Shown: positions 8,642 to 16,664, counted from the first letter of the stretch. The stretch is 37,016 nucleotides of DNA from Dehalococcoidia bacterium (GCA_014239685.1 JAAZYK010000005.1:1-37016); one strand, 5' to 3'. Notes: generated from the letters alone by a model not told the origin. Numbers and translations: made by a program.

Positions 8642-9661
8642 TTGAAATACCGGACCCTGGCCGGAACCGACCTCAAGCTTTCGACTATCGGCTTCGGCGT
8701 ATGGAGCGTTTCCACTGGCTGGTGGGGGCCTGTCGATACAGAGGCAGGCGAAGCCCTTCCCAACAGGGCGTTCGATCTCGGCGTCACATTCTTCGACACC
8801 GCCGACACATACGGCGAGGGTTACGGCGAAGAGATCATGAACAACGCTCTTTGCTCGCATCGTCAGGAGATCGTGATCGGCAGTAAGTTCGGTTACGACC
8901 TTGATGCTCCCCGGGAGGGACACAAAGAGCGGCCTCAAAAATGGGATCCAGAGTTCGTTGTAGAGGCCTGCAACCGTTCGCTCAAGCGGCTGGGTACCGA
9001 TTACATCGACTTCTACCAGGCCCATAACGCGCGCCTGTCCGCGATCGAGCGAGACGACCTATTCGACACTCTGGATGGGCTGGTGAAGGCCGGTAAAGTC
9101 AGGACCTACGGGATCGCCGTTGGCCCGGACATCGGGTGGGTGGAAGAGGGCGAATTCACGATCCAGAAACGGCATGTCCCGGCACAGATAATCTACAACG
9201 TTTTTGAGCAGGAACCTGGACGCAGGTTCATAGAAGTTGCAGCCAAAGAGGGCGTCGGCGTAGTCAGCCGTGTGCCGCACGCATCGGGACTGCTGGACGG
9301 GACATACACACGGGACAAACCAATTGAGTTTGACCCCAGTGACCACCGAACTTATCGGAAGAAACAGTGGTTGGAGAAGGGCCTGAACAAGCTGGATGAA
9401 ATCCAGTTTTTGTTCGAGAACAGCGACGGAACGGTCGCTCAGGTCGCGCTCCAGTTCGTATTAAAGCCTGAGATAGTAGCGTCAGTGTTGCCGACGATGA
9501 CAAGCATTGAGCAGCTTGAAGAATTCCTCGGTGCGGCTGATCTCGCCGAGGTTCCGGACGACGAGAACACCAGGCTTGCGGATCTGTACGACGACAACTT
9601 CGGGCAGGGTCCGCACGACCCGATCAAATCCAGTCTCACCGAGTCTGGCTATCGCGACTAG
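8642..9661 (+). CDS. Aldo/keto reductase
   Basis: A 339-residue NAD(P)H-dependent oxidoreductase with an (alpha/beta)8 barrel. The full catalytic tetrad is visible: Asp52 and Tyr57 in F-F-D-T-A-D-T-Y-G, Lys82 in G-S-K-F-G, and His128 in F-Y-Q-A-H-N. It reduces aldehydes or ketones, or oxidises the matching alcohols; the substrate is unknown. The start is TTG at 8642, supported by AAAGG at 8629-8633 and by the normal M-K-Y-R-T-L opening of the family. It is distinct from the second aldo/keto reductase at 24338-25276, which belongs to a different subgroup. Confidence 0.92.
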   Translation: MKYRTLAGTDLKLSTIGFGVWSVSTGWWGPVDTEAGEALPNRAFDLGVTFFDTADTYGEGYGEEIMNNALCSHRQEIVIGSKFGYDLDAPREGHKERPQKWDPEFVVEACNRSLKRLGTDYIDFYQAHNARLSAIERDDLFDTLDGLVKAGKVRTYGIAVGPDIGWVEEGEFTIQKRHVPAQIIYNVFEQEPGRRFIEVAAKEGVGVVSRVPHASGLLDGTYTRDKPIEFDPSDHRTYRKKQWLEKGLNKLDEIQFLFENSDGTVAQVALQFVLKPEIVASVLPTMTSIEQLEEFLGAADLAEVPDDENTRLADLYDDNFGQGPHDPIKSSLTESGYRD

Positions 9662-9697
9662 CCTCCAGTGGCGGCATTATTTTGGTTGGCGTGGAGG
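9662..9697. terminator. Hairpin between convergent genes
   Basis: CCTCCA (9662-9667) and TGGAGG (9692-9697) can pair around a 24-base loop immediately after the aldo/keto reductase stop, in front of the convergent EVE gene. A short TTT follows. The large loop makes this a weak terminator candidate. Confidence 0.25.
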
Positions 9698-9743
9698 TTT
9701 GGGTAGAGCGGATATCTACATTTACTGATTCCGCACAGTGCCC

Positions 9744-10289
9744 CTAATCTTGCGTCGCCACGGCCTGCTGGCCTGATTCACCATGAATGCGCCGCCCGCG
9801 GCGGCCGCGGCGTCCCCTACCACGACGTCGGATCTGTTTCTTTGCCACGCTCGCCCGCTTCAACTCTTCCTCAAGCATCGTAAAATCTCGCTGAGGAATA
9901 ATGTGAAGGGTGCCGACAAGCGCAAGCGGCCACATCTCCGGAGGCCACTTTCGAACATATTCAAGCCGCGGGCCAATCTGCATTGCGTCAACCCAACTCT
10001 CTTCCTCTACCACCACATCGACCCGCATCTTGACTCGGTGCGGGAAATCCTCGGCTTCTGCATGCGACTTCCAGATCCGTTCGTGATCCTCGAAGTGATT
10101 GGATGTGAGTGTCGTGGAGGCCGCAAACGCTCTCCGATCAGAAATGTAGAAGATCATGCGATCCTCTTCGGCCATACGCACCGCCTTCCGGCGCTGCTTA
10201 GTGTCCACACCCTGAACGCTGAAACCCAAATCACTGGTGGCCTGGAAGTTTTCTTCTGTCGAGGAGAGCAGCCAGTACGTCTTGCCCAT
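9744..10289 (-). CDS. EVE domain-containing protein with Arg/Gly-rich tail
   Basis: A 181-residue protein. Residues 1-145 fit the EVE domain, a PUA-like fold: M-G-K-T-Y-W-L at the start, an R-M-I-F-Y-I-S-D-R-R-A-F-A-A segment in the middle and a V-G-T-L-H-I-I-P-Q-R-D-F end. EVE and YTH-type domains bind modified or unusual bases in nucleic acids. The last 30 or so residues hold a basic Arg/Gly-rich stretch (about residues 153-166), likely disordered and able to contact nucleic acid. The ATG start lies divergent from the M48 protease gene. No restriction or methyltransferase gene is adjacent, so a housekeeping role fits better than a defence role. Confidence 0.85.
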   Translation of the reverse strand: MGKTYWLLSSTEENFQATSDLGFSVQGVDTKQRRKAVRMAEEDRMIFYISDRRAFAASTTLTSNHFEDHERIWKSHAEAEDFPHRVKMRVDVVVEEESWVDAMQIGPRLEYVRKWPPEMWPLALVGTLHIIPQRDFTMLEEELKRASVAKKQIRRRGRGRRGRRGRRIHGESGQQAVATQD

Positions 10290-10434
10290 ACGTCTCCACT
10301 TGAGGCGAAGATTTGATCAGCCGGGATTGGCCAACACAACTTCAATCGTAGCACTCGTAGAAGGACATGCCACGCACCAGATCAACTCGCACCCTGCGCC
10401 CAAATCTCCGGGAACAGCCATAATTCGGAGCATC

Positions 10435-11619
10435 ATGGACGAACAACTAAGCTGTGATCCGACCAACGATCCAAAGACGCTCCCGCCACTCACAGACCAA
10501 GAAGCGCGTCGTTACCGGAAATTCAAACGCTTCGCGTCGATCGTCAGCCTGATCGTAACGATCGGACTGCTGTTGGCCGTAACACTCACTCCCGCAAACA
10601 CATGGCTGCGAGACTTGGTGGAAAAGTTCACCTTGAACGCCTCCCTCGGTGCGGCCATTGTCTTCATACACCTCTACATCGCCTTCCAAATCCTGACCTT
10701 CCTCCCACACGTCTACAACAGCCTTTTCCTCGAGCGCAGGGCGGGTACATCTGTACAGCTCTTCGGATCGTGGTTCAAAGACTGGGTGAAGTCTCTCGCG
10801 CTGGGACTAACGTTTGGTGTCGCGGGCGCCGCCGCCGTATACGGACTGATCGATGTGTTCCCGAACACCTGGTGGTTGATCGCAGGCACCGTTGTGACAG
10901 TTTTCGTCGTGCTTTTGACGAACCTCGCCCCGGTACTACTAATGCCGCTCTTCTACAGATTCGATCCGCTGCCAGAAGGGCCGATCAGAGATCGGCTCTT
11001 GGGACTCTGTGACAGAGTCGGCGTACGCACAGTAAGAGCCTCTGTGTGGAAGTTGTCGGAAAAATCGACCAGATCCAATGCCGCGGTTGTTGGGTGGGGC
11101 AACACGCGCAGGGTGATCGTGTCAGACACGATGCTTAACACCTACGAACCTGAGGAGATCGAGGCGGTGCTCGCCCACGAGCTTGGCCACCACGTAAGTG
11201 GGGACATCAGAAATTCCATACTGGTCCAGACGCCTATCACGTTCGTCAGCTTTTTCGCCATTCACATCTTGCTCGGCTGGCTCGATGACCCGATCGATCT
11301 CACGGGCCGTGGTGACCTTGCGGGGATGCCAGCGCTTGCCCTCATCCTGATCAGCGTCTCGTTGATCGCGCTACCCCTGATAAACAGCTACTCCCGATGG
11401 CGTGAGGCAGCCGCGGACCGGTTTGCGCTGGACACGATCGATCAGCCCGACAGTTTCATACGGGCCATGGAGAAGCTAGCCGAACAGAACCTGGCGGATC
11501 GAAACCCTAACCGCTTGATGGAGATCGTCTTTCACTCACATCCACCCATAGACAAACGTATTGCTACTGCCGGCACTCATTCTGTTTCATCGCCCATTCC
11601 GAATACCACAGGATCATGA
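10435..11619 (+). CDS. M48 family membrane metallopeptidase (Ste24/CAAX protease type)
   Basis: A 394-residue integral membrane zinc protease. The metal site is H-E-L-G-H (residues 248-252), with the downstream glutamate ligand Glu324 in R-E-A-A-A-D-R. Hydrophobic segments near residues 30-50, 70-90, 120-140 and 145-170 precede the catalytic domain, and two more follow it, as in Ste24-type proteases. Bacterial members clip membrane or exported proteins. I chose ATG 10435, which has CGGAG six bases upstream. Longer in-frame starts as far back as 10237 overlap the EVE gene and give a non-homologous extension. The stop overlaps the start of the next gene (ATGA at 11616), implying translational coupling. 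Confidence 0.9.
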   Translation: MDEQLSCDPTNDPKTLPPLTDQEARRYRKFKRFASIVSLIVTIGLLLAVTLTPANTWLRDLVEKFTLNASLGAAIVFIHLYIAFQILTFLPHVYNSLFLERRAGTSVQLFGSWFKDWVKSLALGLTFGVAGAAAVYGLIDVFPNTWWLIAGTVVTVFVVLLTNLAPVLLMPLFYRFDPLPEGPIRDRLLGLCDRVGVRTVRASVWKLSEKSTRSNAAVVGWGNTRRVIVSDTMLNTYEPEEIEAVLAHELGHHVSGDIRNSILVQTPITFVSFFAIHILLGWLDDPIDLTGRGDLAGMPALALILISVSLIALPLINSYSRWREAAADRFALDTIDQPDSFIRAMEKLAEQNLADRNPNRLMEIVFHSHPPIDKRIATAGTHSVSSPIPNTTGS

Positions 11620-12461
11620 TTCCACGGGCGCCACACCGTTGGATGTTGGGCGCCAAATTCGCGGTCTGTTTTCTACTGCTCGTCCCTGGATGGATCGCCA
11701 TCTGGACTACTACCGGATACCTGAATCCTATCGCCTTCGCGTTTCTGTGGACCGGTGCAGCGCTGTTCATGTGGAGCGCCGCAGACAACTACCCTGGCGT
11801 ACGGCGCCACATAGCGCTCGCGGCCGTATCGATTCCCCTCTGGTGGTACTTCGAGGCGATTAATGAGCGTACCGCCAACTGGCAGTACATTGGACGTGAT
11901 CGGTACGATGACTTCGCTTACGCAATGTTCGCCTCGATTTCGTTTGCGACCGTCGTACCCGCTTTAGCCGCAGCGACGGCAATGATCGGACGATTCACCA
12001 ACGAGCATTCCGAACGTGTTTCAAGTACCAATCGACGCGACGGTTTCAGCAGGTTTGCGATCTTACTCATTGGGTCTGGGATCGTATGTAATGCAGCGAC
12101 GCTGATGGCACCCAGCATCTTCTACCCACTTGTCTGGATCTCGCCGTTCCTTCTTTTTGACGGGCTTGTCATCGCTGCGGGTGGACATTCACTCGTTATG
12201 GAGCTGTCCAAGGGCATCTGGAAACGTGCCGCCGTGATCGCCTGGTCAGGATTGCTCTGCGGCGGGCTGTGGGAGTTCTGGAACTTCTGGGCGTTCCCGA
12301 AATGGACTTACGACATCCCATTACTGGACTTCGTACCGGTATTCGAATTGCCTATCCTGGGTTACGGCGGCTACATCCCGTTTGCATGGAGCGTGGTGCA
12401 ACTCGTCGCACTGGTGGATATCGTTGCGGGAAAATTTCACGATCGGATGCTCACATATTGA
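11616..12461 (+). CDS. Polytopic membrane protein of unknown function
   Basis: A 281-residue protein with about eight hydrophobic segments spread over its length and many tryptophans. A distinctive region near residues 208-250 runs L-C-G-G-L-W-E-F-W-N-F-W and then K-W-x-Y-D-I-P, with acidic and aromatic residues inside the membrane region that could be an active site. I do not recognise the family with certainty. Its ATG overlaps the stop of the M48 protease gene by four bases, so the two are almost surely co-translated, and it could be a partner or substrate of that protease. It ends nine bases before the convergent rhodanese gene. Confidence 0.78.
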   Translation: MIPRAPHRWMLGAKFAVCFLLLVPGWIAIWTTTGYLNPIAFAFLWTGAALFMWSAADNYPGVRRHIALAAVSIPLWWYFEAINERTANWQYIGRDRYDDFAYAMFASISFATVVPALAAATAMIGRFTNEHSERVSSTNRRDGFSRFAILLIGSGIVCNAATLMAPSIFYPLVWISPFLLFDGLVIAAGGHSLVMELSKGIWKRAAVIAWSGLLCGGLWEFWNFWAFPKWTYDIPLLDFVPVFELPILGYGGYIPFAWSVVQLVALVDIVAGKFHDRMLTY

Positions 12462-12470
12462 GGGTGAAAA

Positions 12471-14066
12471 TTACCGCTCTGGCTGTTCCACGAGCGCAGT
12501 CTCCCAGCGCAGGTAATTGATCATGTCTCCATAACTGCGATTGGTACCGGCCGGTAACACGTCAAGCGGCGCCGACATCACACCGCTCAGGCCCTTTTCT
12601 AATGAACGACCCTCGGAGCGCCATGACTCCATGCCACCTTTAAGCCATACAACATCTTGATAACCCATCTCAGAAAGCGTCGCCGCAGCCAGCGCAGCAC
12701 CGCCTTCTCCGTTTGCGCAGGTAACAGCCACCGGCGCTCTGAAATCCGGAATCGTCGAGCCAACCTCGTCCTCGAGAACCCCACGAGATACCCATGAAGC
12801 GTCTGGTACATGACCTTCAGCAAACTCAGCGCTCGTCCCAACAAACAGGACGGCGCGAGATAAATCGGAGGCCAAATCTTCGACCGAAATTTCACGATTT
12901 CTGGAGAGCGCCACATCAAGGCCCAGCACCGTTTCGGCGTCTGGTCCAGACTCCTCAGCGTCGCCCACCAGATCAAATCCGGCGTGCGTCCAGGCCACTG
13001 TGCCGCCATCTAGCGCGTACACCTCGCTTTTGCCCATCTGCCGATACCAGGACCCAGTGATCGCAGCCCGGGTAACTCCGTCACATATGAATACGACCGG
13101 TGCGTTGTGGACCACTACAGTAGCGTCAGCAGTCTGAACCGCCTGACCACCGGGCATCCATGAACTGCCGGGAATATGTCCCGTCCGAAACTCGTCCCTC
13201 ATGCGCACGTCCACCACATACACCGTCTCCTCACATTCCTCACCCATCAACTCTCGGAGCTTGGATACATCAATGAACTGCACACCGTCTTCATCGGCCA
13301 CGCGGCGCCCGAAACGCTCCGCCTCAGACGCGCCCTCGGTCGACGGTTCTGGCATACCCGTTCGATCTGCGTTCGCCTCAAGTTCATACCCAGCCAGTCC
13401 CCAACCCGCCGTTCCGTTCTCCAGTCCATAAAGATCCTCGACCCCCATTCTTTGAAGCAGTCGGGTACCGATGATGCTGCGTGTCCGGCCGGCGCAATTC
13501 ACGATCACCGTTGCGTCGTCCGGCGCCTCGGCACGTATGTCCGCGATTCGAAGCGCCAGTTCTCCGCCGGGCACACTTCGACCGCCAGGTATGCAGAGGC
13601 GCTGGAACTCTTCAGGAGTACGCGTGTCCAGAATTACAAGATTGTCGCCGCGCTCGATCCGCTCATGTAACTCATCCGCTGAAATAGTCGGCACATCGTG
13701 CTCCAGTTCGACCTCCTCGCCAAAAGTCTTGCTCGGAACATTCACGCCCCACTCTGTTGGCCGTCCATCGGCCGCCCATCGGTTGACGCCGCCTTTAAGT
13801 ACGGATACATCGGTGTAACCACCCCGGACAAGAGTAAGAGCGGCGCGCTCGGCGTTACGCCCGTTCTCATCGCACAGAACCACCTGAACGCCCATATACG
13901 GCAATGCCTGGCATACCTCGAACTCAAGTCGGCGTCTCGGGATTAGGCTCGCGCCCGGTATGTGGGCCGCGTTGTACTCCATGGGCTCTCGTACATCGAT
14001 CAGTGCGAACGGCGCGTCTCCGTCCAACAACGCCGAAAGCTGTTCTCCAGTGCACTCACCCGGCAT
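12471..14066 (-). CDS. Four-domain rhodanese (sulfurtransferase) protein
   Basis: A 531-residue protein made of four rhodanese-like domains, at about residues 5-110, 125-232, 260-370 and 392-490. Each keeps a cysteine at the head of its active-site loop: Cys65 (C-D-E-N-G-R), Cys191 (C-A-G-R-T-R-S, the classic form), Cys328 (C-D-G-V-T-R) and Cys450 (C-A-N-G-E-G-G). Rhodaneses carry sulfur as a persulfide between thiols, and the tandem array could act as a relay. The start is ATG 14066, preceded by a run of eight G (14075-14082 in plus coordinates) that serves as a ribosome-binding site. It lies 44 bases downstream of a cysteine-dioxygenase-like gene on the same strand, a combination common in thiol and sulfide oxidation. 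Confidence 0.92.
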   Translation of the reverse strand: MPGECTGEQLSALLDGDAPFALIDVREPMEYNAAHIPGASLIPRRRLEFEVCQALPYMGVQVVLCDENGRNAERAALTLVRGGYTDVSVLKGGVNRWAADGRPTEWGVNVPSKTFGEEVELEHDVPTISADELHERIERGDNLVILDTRTPEEFQRLCIPGGRSVPGGELALRIADIRAEAPDDATVIVNCAGRTRSIIGTRLLQRMGVEDLYGLENGTAGWGLAGYELEANADRTGMPEPSTEGASEAERFGRRVADEDGVQFIDVSKLRELMGEECEETVYVVDVRMRDEFRTGHIPGSSWMPGGQAVQTADATVVVHNAPVVFICDGVTRAAITGSWYRQMGKSEVYALDGGTVAWTHAGFDLVGDAEESGPDAETVLGLDVALSRNREISVEDLASDLSRAVLFVGTSAEFAEGHVPDASWVSRGVLEDEVGSTIPDFRAPVAVTCANGEGGAALAAATLSEMGYQDVVWLKGGMESWRSEGRSLEKGLSGVMSAPLDVLPAGTNRSYGDMINYLRWETALVEQPER

Positions 14067-14110
14067 TCAATTCACCCCCCCCAGTTAAAAAACCAGACAC
14101 TGCCTGCCTC

Positions 14111-14695
14111 TTAGCAGTTGTCCCAGCGCGTCGTCGAGAAGTTCTTCACCGCCCCGGTCTCGATGTTGTACATACACCGATCTAGGCCCTTCAAATCCTT
14201 TCCGTAGACATGAATCTCTACGGTCGGCCGATCAGATGTGTTGTCCATCTGGTGGATCTCATCCACATCCGGTATCAGCAGTGAAACCTCTCCCGGCTTC
14301 ACAAGCGTCTTTCGGTCAACTTCCAGAACCGCGAAATCATCCCGGATACCATCGTCTTTACGATTGAAACGGGTTTCGAAAATGCCGTTATTCATTACGC
14401 CGATCATTCCCCAAGTTTTGTGGTCATGCGCCGAGATGTGGTCGCCCGGCCCCCACACAACGCTTGTGATCGCCAATCCTTCTCCCCGATGGAGGATATA
14501 AGAACCGTGGTTGGCGGAACGACCCCTTGAACCTGCCGGCACGCGGAACTCCTCCGGCACAGCCTCAGGGTTGTTGACCAGTCGCTCTAGATAAGAGGAC
14601 CCGAGATCGAAAAGGCGTTCTTGATCTGGTTGACCTCCCACAAGGACGGTCATGTCGTGGACAAATTCATCGAAGGCATACTTGGTCGTAGTCAT
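14111..14695 (-). CDS. Cysteine dioxygenase-like cupin (thiol dioxygenase)
   Basis: A 194-residue cupin of the cysteine dioxygenase type I family. Candidate iron ligands are His90 and His92 in S-A-H-D-H-K-T-W-G and His148 in D-E-I-H-Q-M. The strand E-I-H-V-Y-G-K-D-L holds a further histidine (His162), as in the Ser-His-Tyr relay of thiol dioxygenases. Such enzymes oxidise cysteine, 3-mercaptopropionate or related thiols to sulfinates with O2; which one is open. ATG 14695 is chosen because GGGAGG lies seven bases upstream; an in-frame start at 14770 would add 25 unrelated residues. The rhodanese gene follows 44 bases downstream, probably in the same operon. Confidence 0.85.
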   Translation of the reverse strand: MTTTKYAFDEFVHDMTVLVGGQPDQERLFDLGSSYLERLVNNPEAVPEEFRVPAGSRGRSANHGSYILHRGEGLAITSVVWGPGDHISAHDHKTWGMIGVMNNGIFETRFNRKDDGIRDDFAVLEVDRKTLVKPGEVSLLIPDVDEIHQMDNTSDRPTVEIHVYGKDLKGLDRCMYNIETGAVKNFSTTRWDNC

Positions 14696-15102
14696 CGGTA
14701 ACCTCCCGGGTGCGATAACGATGTACTGCCAATGTAACGGAAGTTCAGTCCAGAGGGGATCAGGTACCACAGAGGGTGTTTGGGGGTTTCCTCTTTGATA
14801 AGTAAGTCGCCGTTTACGTAAGTCTCTACCTCACTACTCGCATGGACACCGCACTTGACGCCCTTGCGAAACCAGGGCGCCAAAACATCCCAAACATTGC
14901 TCAAGACGTCGAAAAGACCGCTACTGGCGGTGACATCGTCGCCCACACGCCCACATCGCAAGGGCCACTGATCGTTGAGGGTACTTTGTACGCTGGTAAT
15001 CAGTTCCCGTTATCTGGTCTGGCGGGGAAGCAGCAGATCGTAATATCCTCTCCCCCGCAGCCACCCACCATCGGGACACACCAACAGAGGGGAGAAACGC
15101 GT
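14696..15102. other. Divergent intergenic region with one doubtful minus-strand reading frame
   Basis: The 407 bases between the cupin and DinB-like genes must hold their divergent promoters, though I see no convincing -35/-10 pair. A minus-strand frame from a TTG at 14961 to a TGA at 14692 (89 residues) overlaps the cupin ATG as ATGA, the pattern of translational coupling. Its product matches no family I recognise and it has no clear ribosome-binding site. I therefore treat it as a possible but unproven small gene. Confidence 0.3.
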
Positions 15103-15663
15103 ATGAGCTCGGCGGAATCGATTCGAAAGGCCGTAGTTGCTACCGCATATCTCACAGATAAAATCTCGCCGGACGACAGATCCGCGCCCACACCATGCGA
15201 TCAGTTCAACCTCCACGGGCTTGTGAGCCACATGGCAGACGTGTTCGCTATGTCCGCAGCGGCGGCAACGAAGAATGGCCCTACCACTAACCCTCCCGAA
15301 CAGGTGACTCCTTACGATTCACTTACAGAGTTGGGCGCAAATTTAGTGATTGCCTGGGCTACACCTGATGCATTTGAAGGCCGTACCCATTTGGGAACTC
15401 GCGAGATGTCGGCGTTCTTCGCCGGTCACATCACTCTGTTCGAAATCCTTGTCCACAGTTGGGATCTGGCAATGGCCACGGGTCAACAGTTGGAACTGTC
15501 CAGAGAACTGGCCGATGCCACTCTTGTCACCGCTCAACGACTCTGTACCCAGGCGGCAAGGGATACCGGAGCATTTGGGATTGAGATCATCGCTGCGCCG
15601 CAATTCGGGCCATTTGAACGTGCCCTCGCGCTCACAGGTCGAGATCCAAACTGGTCCGCCTGA
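15103..15663 (+). CDS. DinB / maleylpyruvate isomerase-like metal-binding protein (TIGR03086 type)
   Basis: A 186-residue four-helix-bundle protein. The block A-P-T-P-C-D-Q-F-N-L-H-G-L-V-S-H-M near residues 28-44 is the signature of the TIGR03086 group within the DinB / mycothiol-dependent maleylpyruvate isomerase superfamily. A second histidine sits in the I-L-V-H-S-W-D-L-A segment, which also fits. The metal-binding histidines support a thiol-dependent transferase or isomerase role, but most members are uncharacterised. ATG 15103 has AGGGGAG eight bases upstream; an in-frame ATG at 14842 would add 87 residues with no family resemblance. The first selenoprotein gene follows 61 bases downstream on the same strand, so the two may be co-transcribed. 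Confidence 0.82.
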   Translation: MSSAESIRKAVVATAYLTDKISPDDRSAPTPCDQFNLHGLVSHMADVFAMSAAAATKNGPTTNPPEQVTPYDSLTELGANLVIAWATPDAFEGRTHLGTREMSAFFAGHITLFEILVHSWDLAMATGQQLELSRELADATLVTAQRLCTQAARDTGAFGIEIIAAPQFGPFERALALTGRDPNWSA

Positions 15664-15724
15664 GGGTCTGGCACAATAAAAAGACTTGTAAGTATTTCCA
15701 TCCTCTTTTTCTCAGGGCATCCTA

Positions 15725-16426
15725 ATGTCTCTCGATCAAGCTCCGCCGCCACTCAAGCCGCTCGACGCTCCCATCACGTTCATCGTCTGGTATGACTACA
15801 TATGACCCTGGTGCTACATCGGGCTGGCACGGCTCGACAAACTGGCTGACGAGTTCAACATCGAGTTCGATTACCGCGCGTTTATGCTCCATCCGGAGAT
15901 CCCGCCCGAGGGCAAGATTCGCGAGCCTCGACCTGGAGAGGGCAAGGGCGAGGGCGAGTTAAGCCCTCGTATCGCGGCGCTGGCTGAAGAAGAAGGCATC
16001 GTGATGCGGCGGGCAAATTTGACCCCGTACACGATCCATGCCCAGGCGGTTACCGAGTATGCGAAGGGATTCGGCAAGGCGGGGGAGTTCCACCACGCTG
16101 CTTACAAGGCGTTCTGGGAAGACGGCCTAAACCTGGGTGATTTTGACGTGCTGAAAGAGATCGCAATCGGCGTCGGTATCGACTGGGACGACATCCTTCC
16201 GAAGCTGGAATCTCGTGAGTACGACCGCCTGATTCAGGACCAGTTCGATGAGGCGATTCAGCTCGGCGTGACCGGAGTACCAGGTTTTTTGATAGACGAC
16301 CGATTATGGTTCACAGGTGCACAGCCTATGGAGATGTTTCGCCTGGCCGCCAAGAAGGCACTGGAGATCAGGAAACCAGAGAAGAACACTCGTCTGGGCA
16401 TCGGGATAGAGACGGCCGAGGAGTAA
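15725..16426 (+). CDS. Selenoprotein: DsbA/FrnE-family oxidoreductase with U-P-W-C active site (in-frame UGA at 15803)
   Basis: Read through one in-frame TGA (15803-15805), this frame encodes a 233-residue DsbA/FrnE-like thioredoxin-fold protein. The residues around the TGA are V-W-Y-D-Y-I-[TGA]-P-W-C-Y-I-G; FrnE-type proteins have C-P-W-C-Y-I-G here, so the TGA falls exactly on the first active-site cysteine (residue 27, partner Cys30). The fold continues to the diagnostic cis-proline loop G-V-T-G-V-P (Pro186). Coding is intact on both sides with no frameshift. A SECIS-like stem-loop follows 13 bases after the TGA. No signal peptide is seen, so a cytoplasmic dithiol/selenol oxidoreductase or isomerase is likely. 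A caller that treats TGA as stop would start at ATG 15884 and lose the active site. A nonsense mutation is the alternative, but position, hairpin and the second case nearby argue against it. Confidence 0.85.
15819..15837 (+). promoter_or_regulatory. Candidate bacterial SECIS element for the DsbA/FrnE selenoprotein
   Basis: Bases 15819-15824 (TCGGGC) pair with 15832-15837 (GCTCGA) as a 6-bp stem with one G-U pair, closing a 7-base loop TGGCACG. The loop begins 19 bases after the TGA and has G at its second position, both as expected for bacterial SECIS elements, which bind SelB. A weaker alternative fold exists at 15811-15830. Confidence 0.65.
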
Positions 16427-16432
16427 TACCCC

Positions 16433-16449
16433 CCTCTCTGTGAGAGAGG
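16433..16449. repeat. Short hairpin repeat after the selenoprotein gene
   Basis: CCTCTCT and AGAGAGG form a perfect 7-bp stem around GTG, followed by ATTGGGATGA. This resembles the dispersed intergenic hairpin (CCTCTC..GAGAGG then GTTGGGGTGAG) found in many environmental genomes, and a degenerate copy lies at 19955-19973. It could also end transcription, although no T-run follows. Confidence 0.5.
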
Positions 16450-16500
16450 ATTGGGATGATAAAGAAGCGACGCTAAGGACTCCTCCGCTTGACCCCAGAC

Positions 16501-16549
16501 TGAAGGAATCTAGGCCTAAAGATTCTTCGCCGTGGGGCCAGAATGACGG
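16501..16549. repeat. Dispersed intergenic repeat with hairpin
   Basis: GAATCT (16506-16511) pairs with AGATTC (16520-16525), and the element ends in CCAGAATGACGG. The same ending, as CTCAGGATGACAGG, occurs at 19891-19925, and its reverse complement (TGTCATCCCGAG) at 34889-34900. Copies are degenerate and confined to gaps between genes. The rest of the 238-base gap before the CoA transferase shows no coding. Confidence 0.45.
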
Positions 16550-16664
16550 AAAGTGCGGTCGCAGTCTTAGCCCCATAAGAGGAACCACTCGACAAATTTC
16601 GGGCGCATCATTCAGGCTGACCGTTAACGTTCGCAGCCCAACAAGCTGAAATCAGGAGACCGGA

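Noticed and set aside
10237-10434. 66-residue N-terminal extension of the M48 protease
   Set aside because: It overlaps the divergent EVE gene, is not membrane-like and a well-supported ATG with CGGAG lies at 10435.
14075-14082. Run of eight C as a sequencing error or frameshift
   Set aside because: It lies in the gap before the rhodanese start, where on the minus strand it acts as a G-rich ribosome-binding site; no frame is disturbed.
15803-15805. TGA as a plain nonsense mutation making the DsbA/FrnE gene a pseudogene
   Set aside because: The codon falls exactly on a Cys that is the usual Sec position, the frame is intact on both sides, a SECIS-like loop follows at the right distance, and a second such case lies 2.2 kb away.
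15807-15832. Alternative SECIS fold with a GUGC/GCAC stem
   Set aside because: The stem is interrupted by bulges and its loop starts closer to the UGA without G in the first two positions; the 15819-15837 stem fits better.
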